From Aromatoleum toluvorans (GTDB lineage Bacteria > Pseudomonadota > Gammaproteobacteria > Burkholderiales > Rhodocyclaceae): a stretch of 64,000 nucleotides of DNA. A program made the position numbers and the translations under genes. Under the pieces are notes generated by a model. It did not search any database. It was not told the DNA's origin and worked only from the letters and a program-made list of their open reading frames with translations. Location: the NCBI RefSeq assembly GCF_012910905.1, contig NZ_WTVN01000020.1, positions 26,281 to 90,280 on the forward strand, written 5' to 3'. This document shows, piece by piece, positions 5,774 to 14,565 of this stretch (position 1 is its first letter; each line of letters begins with the position of its first letter).

Positions 5774-8503
5774 TCATTTTTCGGCTCGTTTCGTCTCGAG
5801 GCCCAGACGGGCGTCGTAGTGCACTTCCACTTTTTCTCCTTTCAGATTCAGCCCCTCCGCATGTCCGACTTCGCCGTCGCACTCCACCGGCAGGATGTCG
5901 GCGTATTTCAGGAAGCGATGCGTCTGCTTCAGCGCCTCGATTCCACTTCCGAAACGGGCGATCCATTCGCTGGCAAGGCAGTCGAGCCGTCGTGCGGGCA
6001 CCTTCACTGCACTCGCCGCCCAGGGGTGGGCGTGTCCGGCCGCCCACGGCCGCAATCCGCTGGCGTCTGCCACTGCTAACACGAATTCGCGGTCCTCGTC
6101 GCCGAGACGCGTCGGCTTGTCTTCCTCGCGATCCCAGCGGCCGGCTTCCTGGCAGTAGCCTTGGCCGAAATCGAGGGTGTTCGTGTTCGCGAGGGTTCGG
6201 TCGCCGATGGCTTCGCCCTGCTTTTTCAACGATGCGTCTTGCAGGCCCGGCGGTATGTCGAGTTCGGCGTCCGGCCCGTACACGGCTTCGATCAGCGTTC
6301 GGGCGCCTTCCGGCATGACGATGGCGCCGGTTGTCGCGAGGATTCGTTGCGTCAGCCATAGACGGCCGGTATCGGCATACACCCGCGATGCGCGCGGAAA
6401 GGGGCCGCGGTGCCAGTCGGCGGCGGGGTCGGCGTCGAATTCCGGGGCCAGAACGATGAGCTCCGGCGCCGGTCGCCCTTCGATGTCGGACGGATTTCCC
6501 GATGCGTCGCGGGTATGCCGGTGCAGACGGCCGGCGCGCTGGATCAGGAGATCGACCGGCGCGAGATCCGAAATCATGACGTCCGCGTCGCAATCGACCG
6601 ACTGCTCCATGACTTGCGATGAGACCACGATTCGGGCGTGACGGGAGTCGCTGTCGGAGTCCTTTCCGAGCACGTCGAGTACGTGGTCCTCGATCACGAG
6701 CCGGTCGGCGAGGGCGTAGCGGCTATGGAAGAGTGTCAGACGCGCGACGTCGATGCCCTCTGTTTGCCGCAAGCGTTCCCAGGCGTCGCGGGCATCGTCC
6801 ACGGTGTTGCGAATCCACACAACACATTGTCCGGCCGCCGCCGCACCGCGAATGCGGCGAATGACCTCGTCAAGGTCATGCAGAAACCGCACCTGGACCC
6901 GACGTGCGACTTCCGGCCTGGTACCGACTGGAGTGCGCGAAACTCCACCTTCATGGACATGGGTGACGAGAGGATAAGGCGCCGCTTCTTCCTCCCCGTC
7001 TTCGCAGGATGTGCGAAGGCCGCGCCGGAATGCGCCGACCAAGATACTGCGGAGCTCCGCAGGCAAGGTGGCGGAGAGGAGGACGGCGCTGCCGCCTTGG
7101 CGTGCGTGCTGTTCGAGGAGGACCTGGAGAAGCCGTCCGGTGTAAGCGTCATAGGCATGGACTTCATCCGCCACCAGTACCTTGCCTTGCAGGCCGAGCA
7201 GTCGCAACGACTGGTGCTGCGCCGGCAGGGCCGCGAGGAGCGCCTGATCGAGCGTGCCGACGCCGACATTGGCCAGCAGCGCTTTCTTGTTCGAGTCGGC
7301 GATCCATGCGGTGCAAAGCGCGCTGGCCGTGGCCTCACGGCTGTCGTAATCGCGGTCGGCCGGCTGGACCGGAAGGATGCTGGCGCTGAAGTCATCGACC
7401 AGCTCGCGTGCCCCGTGGGCCAGTACGAGTGACGGAGCCGGACGAGGACGGAAGAAACGGCGGTAGACGGTGCCGACCCTACGGTACATCTGGTTAGACG
7501 TCGCCATTGTCGGCAGTCCGAAATACAGGCCGCTCCCTTGGCCGCTTGTCATCAACCGGTGTGCGAAGATCAGCGCCGCCTCGGTCTTGCCGGCCCCGGT
7601 GACGTCTTCCAGGAGGATCAGCTGAGGACCGCGGGCGAGCGGCGTTTCGGCCGCAAACTGCTGCAAGGGGGTGGGCGGAGTCAGGTAGCTGAACAACGCT
7701 TGGGCCGATGCGAAAGGAGCCACTTGGGCCAGATTGAGACCGATCTGTTCAAGCGCCTTTTCTGCTTGCGGAAGGGCATGGTCGTGCCAGTAACGTTCAA
7801 GCGGAAGCGGTTCGGCAAGATACGGGAAGCAGGTTTGACTCGAACCGACCCAATCCGAAAGGACTGCGAAACCCGCCAACTGCCAGGATGCATCGTACAG
7901 CGCCTGCTTGAGCGAGCCGTCCGGTTCCGGTAGCCCCTCTGGTAGAAGGAATTCGGCAAGGTCGGCGACGAAACGGGCTGCAGCGACGAGGTCTTCCTCG
8001 TGGAAGTAGAAATCGGGTTCGATCGGCAATGTTCCGTCGGTCTCCCGGGGCGGGACGCCATGATGGCCGGTGGTGGCGCGCAACCACGTCAGCCACGCCG
8101 AGTTCTTCGGTGCAGGCAGACGCGGTAGGGCTATCTGCTGCCGAATCCGCGATTTCCACGCAACCCAGCCGAGCGTGTCGTGACGTATGCCGTTGCCGTA
8201 GCGATAGCGGGGGTTCGGGGAGACCAGCGTAGCGTTGGCGAAGCTCACCTGATTCTGAAAGCCGCGCGCAAATTTTCCGAGATCGTGGAGCGCAAGGAAG
8301 AACACGGCCAAGGCGTCGTGTTGATCCGGCTCGAGTTGTGTGGTCGCGAACCAACGGTCGAGGATGATTCGCTGTTTGCGTAGCAGTACTGCGCCGACGG
8401 CCGCCACATCCAGGCAGTGATACGGCAGCAAGTGATATCCGGCCCCGTCTCCGTCCTGCGGTCGCGCCTTGCCCCAGTACCGAAAGTATTCCGGATCGCT
8501 CAT
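5774..8503 (-). CDS. cas3: CRISPR-associated helicase/nuclease Cas3 (type I-E)
   Basis: Cas3 unwinds and degrades DNA marked by Cascade. The 909-residue protein has an N-terminal HD nuclease (H29 in PYHCLDVA; H73-D74 in ALHDLGKF) and an SF2 helicase. The helicase shows Walker A VTGAGKTEAALIFAHRL near residue 305, DEVH in VADEVHAYD near 446, LLSATLP, and motif VI IQRAGRLHRH. All catalytic motifs appear intact, and the length matches the family (about 890). It is separated from cse1 by 285 bp with a hairpin and a separate cse1 promoter, and follows the WYL regulator by 49 bp. Confidence 0.96.
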   Translation of the reverse strand: MSDPEYFRYWGKARPQDGDGAGYHLLPYHCLDVAAVGAVLLRKQRIILDRWFATTQLEPDQHDALAVFFLALHDLGKFARGFQNQVSFANATLVSPNPRYRYGNGIRHDTLGWVAWKSRIRQQIALPRLPAPKNSAWLTWLRATTGHHGVPPRETDGTLPIEPDFYFHEEDLVAAARFVADLAEFLLPEGLPEPDGSLKQALYDASWQLAGFAVLSDWVGSSQTCFPYLAEPLPLERYWHDHALPQAEKALEQIGLNLAQVAPFASAQALFSYLTPPTPLQQFAAETPLARGPQLILLEDVTGAGKTEAALIFAHRLMTSGQGSGLYFGLPTMATSNQMYRRVGTVYRRFFRPRPAPSLVLAHGARELVDDFSASILPVQPADRDYDSREATASALCTAWIADSNKKALLANVGVGTLDQALLAALPAQHQSLRLLGLQGKVLVADEVHAYDAYTGRLLQVLLEQHARQGGSAVLLSATLPAELRSILVGAFRRGLRTSCEDGEEEAAPYPLVTHVHEGGVSRTPVGTRPEVARRVQVRFLHDLDEVIRRIRGAAAAGQCVVWIRNTVDDARDAWERLRQTEGIDVARLTLFHSRYALADRLVIEDHVLDVLGKDSDSDSRHARIVVSSQVMEQSVDCDADVMISDLAPVDLLIQRAGRLHRHTRDASGNPSDIEGRPAPELIVLAPEFDADPAADWHRGPFPRASRVYADTGRLWLTQRILATTGAIVMPEGARTLIEAVYGPDAELDIPPGLQDASLKKQGEAIGDRTLANTNTLDFGQGYCQEAGRWDREEDKPTRLGDEDREFVLAVADASGLRPWAAGHAHPWAASAVKVPARRLDCLASEWIARFGSGIEALKQTHRFLKYADILPVECDGEVGHAEGLNLKGEKVEVHYDARLGLETKRAEK

Positions 8504-8552
8504 CGGGCCCGTCCCTCAATCTCGTTGGCGTCCATTGTCGGACTTGCCGGGC

Positions 8553-9554
8553 TCACCGGATGAGCCTCTCGCGATCATCCTTTTTGTATTTCTCCATCAT
8601 CCCTGCCACCTCCGCCGCCACCACCCGCCGCAACCCCTCCGGCCCCAGCACCTCGCAATGCGTCCCGTGCTTCAGCACATCCATCATCAGTTCCCGGTGA
8701 TCGGCATACGGCACTTCGAGCACGTAGCTGCCATCCGCCTCGAATGCGCCGCGCTGCTGAGGGTGCCAGTGTTCGGTCGCGACCCAGCGTGCCCGTTCCG
8801 CCGAGAAGCGCAGCCGCGCCCACTGCAATTCATTGCCGGCGAAGATGCCGTAACCGGGGCCGAGGACGGTGTCGAGGGTCTGGTTGGGAATGTCTTTCGC
8901 TACGGTGTCGAGGAGTTCGACCTGACGGATGCTGTCGACGGCGAAGTTGCGCAGTGCGCCGCGCAGGTGGCACCAGGCGTCGAGGTACCAGTTTTCGCGG
9001 TAATGGACGAGGCGTTGCGGCGAGATTTCGCGCGTCGTCTCGGCGTCGCGGCCGCGGGCGTAGTAGCGGATGGCGAGGCGCTTGCGGCGCAGCAGTGCGG
9101 AGCCGATGTTCTCGAAGTGGGCGAGCTTGAGGCTGCGCTTGCCGATGCCGACGATCAGCACGCGGCGGCGGATTTCGTCGGCGGGATGGTCGGTGGCGCC
9201 CAACAGCTTGTTGAGGCGGGCAACGAGCGGCTGCACGTGCGGGGCGAGGAGGCCGCCGGGGTCGAGGTTGGCGAGGAGATGCTGCATCGTCAGCAGCGCG
9301 TGGATTTCCTTGTCGGAGAACCACAGGCCGGGCAGTTCGTACTGCGCGCCGCTGGTCAGGCGAGGATCGAGACGGTAGCCGCCGAGCTCGGGGTCCCACG
9401 CGATCGGGATGTTCATGACATTGCGCAGGAAGGCGATGTCGCGCTTGAGGGTGGCCGGGGAGACCTCGAGCGTTTCCAGCAGCATGCGGCGGCTCACGGA
9501 GCGCCGTTCGTCGAGGAACTTGCGGATGCGGATGATGCGGTCGGTCTGGCTCAC
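8553..9554 (-). CDS. WYL-domain transcriptional regulator upstream of cas3
   Basis: A 333-residue protein with an N-terminal winged helix (RRMLLETLEVSPATLKRDIAF) and a WYL ligand-binding domain (IRYYARGRDAETTREISPQRL, then RENWYLDAWCHLRGALRNF). A GTG at 9554 has a GAGG site six bases upstream. The longer TTG reading from 9581 would overlap a possible -10 (TATGAT, 9586-9581), so 9554 is preferred. WYL proteins are recurrent regulators of CRISPR-Cas and other defence loci. The 49-bp gap to cas3 suggests co-transcription and a role in controlling cas3 or the whole locus. Confidence 0.85.
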   Translation of the reverse strand: MSQTDRIIRIRKFLDERRSVSRRMLLETLEVSPATLKRDIAFLRNVMNIPIAWDPELGGYRLDPRLTSGAQYELPGLWFSDKEIHALLTMQHLLANLDPGGLLAPHVQPLVARLNKLLGATDHPADEIRRRVLIVGIGKRSLKLAHFENIGSALLRRKRLAIRYYARGRDAETTREISPQRLVHYRENWYLDAWCHLRGALRNFAVDSIRQVELLDTVAKDIPNQTLDTVLGPGYGIFAGNELQWARLRFSAERARWVATEHWHPQQRGAFEADGSYVLEVPYADHRELMMDVLKHGTHCEVLGPEGLRRVVAAEVAGMMEKYKKDDRERLIR

Positions 9555-9673
9555 TGCAGCCTCGGGGGTGACGTGACGCAATCATAGCGATCACGCCCCC
9601 CGCGAGGCGGTGAAGAATGCCCTTGTCTTGGTTGAACGGCTGCGAGCGGCGCAGCGCGCGGTTCGCTATCCGC

Positions 9674-10483
9674 TCAGGGCTCGGTCTTTCCCAGCCGTGC
9701 CGAAATCGCCTTCGCGCACGCGCGCAGCTTCGTCGCCACCGCGCCGTCCCATGCCGGATCGAAGCTCGCGGCGGGGCCCATCGCGGTGATCGCCAGGGCG
9801 AGGTGGCCGTTATGGTCGAAAACCGGGGCGGTGAAGGCGTTGATGCCGGGGATCGGCTTGCCGAGGGCGCGGGCGAGGCGCTCGCGGCGGATCTCGGCGA
9901 ACTCGGCTTCGAGCTGTTCGCGCGTGAGGGCCTGGCGGGCGAATTCGTCCTCAATGAGGGCGGTCGTCTGGCGTGCGGGGAGGAAGGCGGCGAAGGTGCG
10001 GCCGGTGGCGGAGGTGAGGAGGTCCATGACCGTGCCGACGCGCATGTTCACATGCACCTGCCGGCTGCATTCCTCGATGCTGACGATGGTCGGGCCGTGG
10101 TTGCCCCATACGGCGACCGCGACGTTCTGCTGGATCTCGTCCGAGAGCCGTGCTGCCTCGGGCGTCGCGACGCGCAGCGGGTTCACGCCGTGCAGCGCCG
10201 ACAGGCCCATCTGCAGCGCGAAGGCGCCCAGCCCGTAGCGGCCGGTCACCGGGTCCTGCTCGATGAGGCCGAGCTTGCCGAAGCTCACGAGGTAGGGGTG
10301 GGCCTTGGCCGGCGGCATGCCCGCCTCGCGGGCGAGGTCCTTGAGGATCATCGGCGCATCGTGACGGACCAGCGCCTGCAGTAGTGCGCCGCCGACTTCG
10401 ATCGACTGGATGCCGCGCCGGTCGCCGCTCTTCCCGCTCGGGCGCTCTTCGAGTGTTTCGTTGTCCAATCTGTTGTCTCCCAT
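9674..10483 (-). CDS. IclR-family transcriptional regulator
   Basis: Reading from the ATG at 10483 gives 269 residues. The N-terminal helix-turn-helix contains GIQSIEVGGALLQALVRHDA and MILKDLAREAGMPPAKAHPY. The C-terminal IclR effector domain includes SIEECSRQVHVNMRVGTVMD and a GINAFTAPVFDHNGHLALAI segment. It is transcribed divergently from the flavin hydroxylase operon, whose promoter carries two dyads, so it is probably that operon's regulator. The phenolic effector is unknown. An in-frame ATG at 10543 would add a poorly conserved tail and lies close to the divergent promoter. Confidence 0.9.
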   Translation of the reverse strand: MGDNRLDNETLEERPSGKSGDRRGIQSIEVGGALLQALVRHDAPMILKDLAREAGMPPAKAHPYLVSFGKLGLIEQDPVTGRYGLGAFALQMGLSALHGVNPLRVATPEAARLSDEIQQNVAVAVWGNHGPTIVSIEECSRQVHVNMRVGTVMDLLTSATGRTFAAFLPARQTTALIEDEFARQALTREQLEAEFAEIRRERLARALGKPIPGINAFTAPVFDHNGHLALAITAMGPAASFDPAWDGAVATKLRACAKAISARLGKTEP

Positions 10484-10526
10484 GAGGGCGAATCTTAGCA
10501 GCTGTGGGGGCGCTGCATTCTGCGTG

Positions 10527-10551
10527 CAATTCAACGATAGCAAATGAATTG
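10527..10551. promoter_or_regulatory. Inverted repeat, candidate IclR operator
   Basis: CAATTCA (10527-10533) and TGAATTG (10545-10551) form a 7-bp dyad with an 11-bp spacer. The right arm overlaps the -35 of the promoter at 10549-10577. A second perfect dyad, GGATGA-T-TCATCC, lies at 10574-10586 over the -10 and start region. Both are placed to control the hydroxylase operon. Confidence 0.45.
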
Positions 10552-10577
10552 ACGATTAACAAATAAGCATCTAGGAT
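10549..10577 (+). promoter_or_regulatory. Promoter of the flavin hydroxylase operon
   Basis: TTGACG (10549-10554) and TAGGAT (10572-10577) are separated by exactly 17 bp. The predicted start is near 10584, giving a leader of about 98 bases with a GGAGGAGAGG ribosome-binding site before the GTG start at 10682. Confidence 0.55.
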
Positions 10578-10681
10578 GATTCATCCCTGCGCGTTGCAGG
10601 ACGGATGCGATAGAAAAACCACCGGGGACACGCCCGACAGAAGGCGGCGCCGGCAGATGCGACATCGAGGAGGAGAGGCCC

Positions 10682-12349
10682 GTGCTGAGCTCGTACCAGT
10701 ACCCGAAGTTCGAGTACCGCCGCCCGCCGGAGATTGCCGAACGACGCGACGGACGCCATCCGGTGGTGGTCGTCGGCGCCGGTCCCGTGGGGCTCGCGGC
10801 GGCGATCGATCTCGCGATCCACGGCGTGCCGGTGGTGCTGCTCGACAACGACGACACGGTGTCGATCGGTTCGCGCGGCGTGTGCTACGCGAAGCGTGCG
10901 CTGGAAATCATGGACCGTCTCGGCTGCGCCGAGGAGATGGTACGGAAGGGCGTGTCGTGGAACGTCGGCCGCACCTTCTTCCGCGAGCAGGAGGTGTTCA
11001 ACTTCAACCTCTGTCCCGAGCCGGACCACCACCGCCCGGGCATGATCAACCTGCAGCAGTACTACCTCGAGGAATACCTCGTGCGCCGCGCGCAGGCCTT
11101 GCCGAACATCGACCTGCGCTGGAAGAACAACGTGATCGCCGTGACCGATCACGGCGAGCGCGTCAGCCTGCGCGTCGAGACGCCCGACGGCGCCTATGGC
11201 ATCGACACCGACTGGCTGGTCGTTGCCGACGGTGCGCGCAGTCCGATCCGCCACATGATGGGGCTCGACATCGAAGGCAGGATCTTCATGGACCGCTTCC
11301 TGATCGCCGACGTCGTGATGAAGGCGGACTACCCGACCGAGCGCTGGTTCTGGTTCGACCCGCCCTTCCACCCGAACCAGTCGGTGCTGCTGCACCGCCA
11401 GGCCGACAACGTGTGGCGCATCGACTTCCAGCTCGGCTGGAACGTCGACCCGGAGGAAGAGAAGAAGCCCGAGAAGGTGATCCCGCGCATCCGGGCGATG
11501 CTCGGCGAGCAGCGCGAGTTCGAGCTCGAATGGGTCAGCGTCTATACCTTCCAGTGCCGCCGCATGCACGAATTCCGCCACGGGCGGCTGCTCTTCACCG
11601 GCGACGCCGCGCACCAGGTTTCGCCCTTCGGCGCGCGCGGCGCGAACTCCGGCATCCAGGACAGCGACAACCTCGTGTGGAAGCTCAAGCTCGTGCTGGA
11701 CGGCAGGGCGCCGGCGCGGCTCCTCGACACCTACTCCGAGGAGCGCGTCGTCGCCGCCGACGAGAACATCATGAACTCGACGCGTTCGACCGATTTCATC
11801 ACGCCGAAGAGCGCGACCAGCCGGACCTTCCGCAACGCCGTGCTGGGGCTCGCGAAGGACTACCCCTTCGCGCGCGCGCTGGTGAATTCGGGGCGGCTGT
11901 CGGTGCCGAGTTTCCTCACCGCTTCGCGCCTCAACACGCCCGACGCGGAAGCCTTCGCCGGCAACATGGTGCCCGGCGCGCCGATGGACGACGCGCCGGT
12001 CGAGAGCGCGGGCGGCGAGCAGTGGCTGCTGCAGGCGGCGGGCAACCGCTTCCAGCTGCTGTACTGCATGCCGGACGCGGCGGATGTCGATGTCGCCACC
12101 GCCACGGCATTCGCGGCGCTCGCCGCAGGTGCGATTGCGGTCGAGATCCTGGTTGTCGCCGAGCGGGGCACGGCGCCGGGCGGGCTGAAGACGCTGCTCG
12201 ACGCGAAGGGGCGCATCCGCGAGCGCTACGACCTCAAGCCCGGCACGACCTACCTGATCCGCCCCGACCAGCACGTCGCCGCGCGCTGGCGCGGCTTCGA
12301 CGTCACCGCGGTGCGCGCCGCCCTGGCGCGCGCGACCTGCAATGCCTGA
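10682..12349 (+). CDS. FAD-dependent aromatic hydroxylase, MhaA/MhpA-like
   Basis: A 555-residue flavoprotein monooxygenase. It has the FAD dinucleotide fold VVVVGAGPVGLAAAIDLA near residue 35, the mid-chain DG motif VVADGARSPIRHMMG, and GDAAHQVSPFGARGANSGI, which contacts the FAD ribityl chain. It should hydroxylate a phenolic acid using NAD(P)H and O2. The following small protein and maleylacetoacetate isomerase suggest 3-hydroxyphenylacetate 6-hydroxylase (MhaA of Pseudomonas putida, which forms homogentisate). A 3-hydroxyphenylpropionate or hydroxybenzoate hydroxylase is possible. Start is GTG after a strong ribosome-binding site. Confidence 0.85.
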   Translation: MLSSYQYPKFEYRRPPEIAERRDGRHPVVVVGAGPVGLAAAIDLAIHGVPVVLLDNDDTVSIGSRGVCYAKRALEIMDRLGCAEEMVRKGVSWNVGRTFFREQEVFNFNLCPEPDHHRPGMINLQQYYLEEYLVRRAQALPNIDLRWKNNVIAVTDHGERVSLRVETPDGAYGIDTDWLVVADGARSPIRHMMGLDIEGRIFMDRFLIADVVMKADYPTERWFWFDPPFHPNQSVLLHRQADNVWRIDFQLGWNVDPEEEKKPEKVIPRIRAMLGEQREFELEWVSVYTFQCRRMHEFRHGRLLFTGDAAHQVSPFGARGANSGIQDSDNLVWKLKLVLDGRAPARLLDTYSEERVVAADENIMNSTRSTDFITPKSATSRTFRNAVLGLAKDYPFARALVNSGRLSVPSFLTASRLNTPDAEAFAGNMVPGAPMDDAPVESAGGEQWLLQAAGNRFQLLYCMPDAADVDVATATAFAALAAGAIAVEILVVAERGTAPGGLKTLLDAKGRIRERYDLKPGTTYLIRPDQHVAARWRGFDVTAVRAALARATCNA

Positions 12350-12361
12350 AGGACTGCAGCC

Positions 12362-12586
12362 ATGAGCCTCAACACCGACCCCAACTTCTTCACCCCCGGC
12401 AAGCGCTATTTCCGCAGCTTTTCGCCCGGCGACGACTTCTACGAGGCGCTGATCGACACGCACCGCGACCTCACCGACGAACAGAGCGCGATGGTCAATG
12501 CGCGCCTGATCCTGCTGCTGGCGAACCACATCGGCGACATCTCGGTGCTGCGCGAGGCGATGCGGGTCGCCCGCGAGGGGGTGTGA
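12362..12586 (+). CDS. Small DUF2783 protein, possible hydroxylase coupling partner (MhaB-like)
   Basis: A 74-residue protein, MSLNTDPNFFTPGKRYFRSF onward, matching the DUF2783 pattern of small proteins encoded after flavin hydroxylases. It follows the hydroxylase by 12 bp. In the P. putida MhaAB enzyme a small second protein prevents uncoupled NADH oxidation. I infer the same job here from size and position, and have not aligned the two. Confidence 0.75.
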   Translation: MSLNTDPNFFTPGKRYFRSFSPGDDFYEALIDTHRDLTDEQSAMVNARLILLLANHIGDISVLREAMRVAREGV

Positions 12587-12591
12587 CGGCG

Positions 12592-13236
12592 ATGAAGCTC
12601 TACACCTATTTCCGCAGCTCCGCCGCGTACCGCGTGCGCATCGCCCTCAATCTGAAGGGCCTCCCCTGCGAATCCGTGCCAATCCATCTGGTGAAGGACG
12701 GCGGCCAGCACCGCAAGCCGGAATACCTCGCGCTGAACCCCGCCGGACTCGTGCCCGCGCTCGACGACGACGGCCGGCTGCTGACGCAGTCGCTCGCGAT
12801 CATCGAATACCTCGACGAGACGCATCCCGAGCCGCCGCTGCTGCCCGCCGATGCGCCGGGCCGTGCGCGCGCGCGCGCCCTCGCGCAGGCGATCGCGTGC
12901 GACATCCACCCGCTCAACAACCTGCGCGTGCTGCAATACCTGAAGCACGAGCTGGGCGTCGACGACGCGCACAAGGACGCGTGGTACCGTCACTGGGTCG
13001 AGGTCGGCCTTGCGGCGGTCGAAGCGACGCTCGTGCACGATGCGCGCACCGGCCGCTTCTGCCACGGCGACACGCCCGGCCTCGCGGACTGCTGCCTCGT
13101 GCCGCAGGTGTTCAACGCGCGGCGTTTCGGCGCGAAGCTCGACGGGATGCCGACGATCCTGCGCATCGCGGCCGCGTGCGACGAGCTCGAGGCGTTCCGT
13201 CAGGCCGCGCCCGGCAGGCAACCCGACGCGGAATAG
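12592..13236 (+). CDS. maiA: Maleylacetoacetate isomerase (zeta-class GST)
   Basis: A 214-residue zeta-class glutathione transferase. It opens MKLYTYFRSSAAYRVRIALN, with the SSAAYRVRIAL active-site motif that binds glutathione, followed by NPAGLVPAL and QSLAIIEYLDE. It isomerises maleylacetoacetate to fumarylacetoacetate in the homogentisate pathway. Maleylpyruvate isomerase of the gentisate pathway belongs to the same class and is the main alternative. It starts five bases after the DUF2783 stop, so it is co-translated with the hydroxylase genes. Homogentisate dioxygenase and fumarylacetoacetase are not in the window. Confidence 0.88.
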   Translation: MKLYTYFRSSAAYRVRIALNLKGLPCESVPIHLVKDGGQHRKPEYLALNPAGLVPALDDDGRLLTQSLAIIEYLDETHPEPPLLPADAPGRARARALAQAIACDIHPLNNLRVLQYLKHELGVDDAHKDAWYRHWVEVGLAAVEATLVHDARTGRFCHGDTPGLADCCLVPQVFNARRFGAKLDGMPTILRIAAACDELEAFRQAAPGRQPDAE

Positions 13237-13340
13237 ATGCGCCTGCATATTGGGTGATATCAAATAATATTAAATATGTGGGATCCGCGCCCGGCGCACC
13301 GAGCGCTACGCCCGGGAACCCGTTTTTCTCCAACTGCACG

Positions 13341-14549
13341 ATGAACGCTGCTCCTTCGCTGACGCTCGCCATCCTCGTCACCGCGCTGGTCGCGCTCGGC
13401 CCGCTGTCGACCGACTTCTACCTGCCGGCGCTGCCGGCGATCACGACGGCGCTGGTGACCGACGTCGCGCACACGCAGCTCACGCTGTCGGTCTACCTGT
13501 CCGGCTTCGCGGTCGGGCAACTCGCCTACGGCCCGCTGTCGGACCGCTACGGCCGGCGGCCGGCGCTGCTCTTCGGCATTGCGGTGTACCTCGTCGCGTC
13601 GATCGCCTGCATCTTCGCAGCCTCGATCGAGGCGCTGATCGTCGCCCGCTTCCTGCAGGCGCTTGGCGCCTGTGCGGGGCCGGTGCTCGGGCGGGCGGTC
13701 GTGCGCGACGTCTATGGCCCGCACGACTCCGCGCGCATGCTCTCCTACGTCGGCACCGCGATGGCGCTGGCGCCGCTTGTCGGGCCGATGCTGGGCGGCT
13801 GGCTCACGGTATGGTCGGGCTGGCGCGCGACGTTCGTCTTCCTGGCGGTCTATTCGGCGCTCCTGTGGGGCGCGACTGCGCTCCTGCTGCGCGAGACCAA
13901 TCCCCACCTGAACCCGTCGGCCGGGCGGCCCGCCGAGATGTTGACGAACTTCGCGACGCTGCTGCGCGACCGCCGCTACCGCGGCGTGCTGATGTGCAAC
14001 GCGCTCGCCTACGCGGGCCTCTTCGCCTTCATCTCGGGCGCGTCCTTCGTCTTCATCGGCATGTTCGGCTTCACGCCGCAGGAGATGGGCCTTGCGTTCG
14101 GCCTGATGGTGTCGGGCTACATGTCCGGGACGACGGCTTCCGGCAGGCTGTCGCGCCGCCTCGGGCCGGAGCGCCTGATGCGCAACGGCGCGCTGCTCGG
14201 CGTCGCGGCCGGAGGCACGATGCTGGGCCTCGCGCTCGGCGGCGTGCACCACCCGCTCGCGGTAATGCTGCCGATGTGGTTCTCGGCCTGCTCGATCGGC
14301 CTCGTGATGCCCAACGCCGCCGCGATCGGCCTGGCGCCCTATCCGCACATGGCCGGCTCCGCGGCCTCGCTGATGGGCTGCTCGCAGATGGGACTCGCGG
14401 CGCTCGCAGGCGTGTTCGTCGGCCATTCGCTCGCCGGCTCGGTGGTGCCGATGGCGTTCGTGATCGCCGCCACCGCCCTCGGCAGCCTCGCGAGCTACGT
14501 GTTCTGGGTACGGCGTCCCGCGCCGGCAGTCTGTGCCGGTGAGAGCTGA
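13341..14549 (+). CDS. Bcr/CflA-family MFS efflux transporter
   Basis: A 402-residue protein with about 12 hydrophobic segments. The MFS signature GPLSDRYGRRPALLFG lies between helices 2 and 3, and LGACAGPVLGRAVVRDVYG is typical of the Bcr/CflA drug-resistance family. The N-terminal STDFYLPALPAI is diagnostic for Bcr/CflA. The 104-bp gap from maiA contains an AT-rich stretch (13246-13278) with no clear promoter. It may export aromatic acids or drugs. The ATG at 13341 has no evident ribosome-binding site, while the frame stays open far upstream. Confidence 0.88.
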   Translation: MNAAPSLTLAILVTALVALGPLSTDFYLPALPAITTALVTDVAHTQLTLSVYLSGFAVGQLAYGPLSDRYGRRPALLFGIAVYLVASIACIFAASIEALIVARFLQALGACAGPVLGRAVVRDVYGPHDSARMLSYVGTAMALAPLVGPMLGGWLTVWSGWRATFVFLAVYSALLWGATALLLRETNPHLNPSAGRPAEMLTNFATLLRDRRYRGVLMCNALAYAGLFAFISGASFVFIGMFGFTPQEMGLAFGLMVSGYMSGTTASGRLSRRLGPERLMRNGALLGVAAGGTMLGLALGGVHHPLAVMLPMWFSACSIGLVMPNAAAIGLAPYPHMAGSAASLMGCSQMGLAALAGVFVGHSLAGSVVPMAFVIAATALGSLASYVFWVRRPAPAVCAGES

Positions 14550-14565
14550 GCCCCGGCCGTCGCGC

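Noticed and set aside
13237..13340. AT-rich stretch before the MFS transporter as a mobile-element scar
   Set aside because: No direct or inverted repeats or transposase fragment; it is only a short AT-rich patch.
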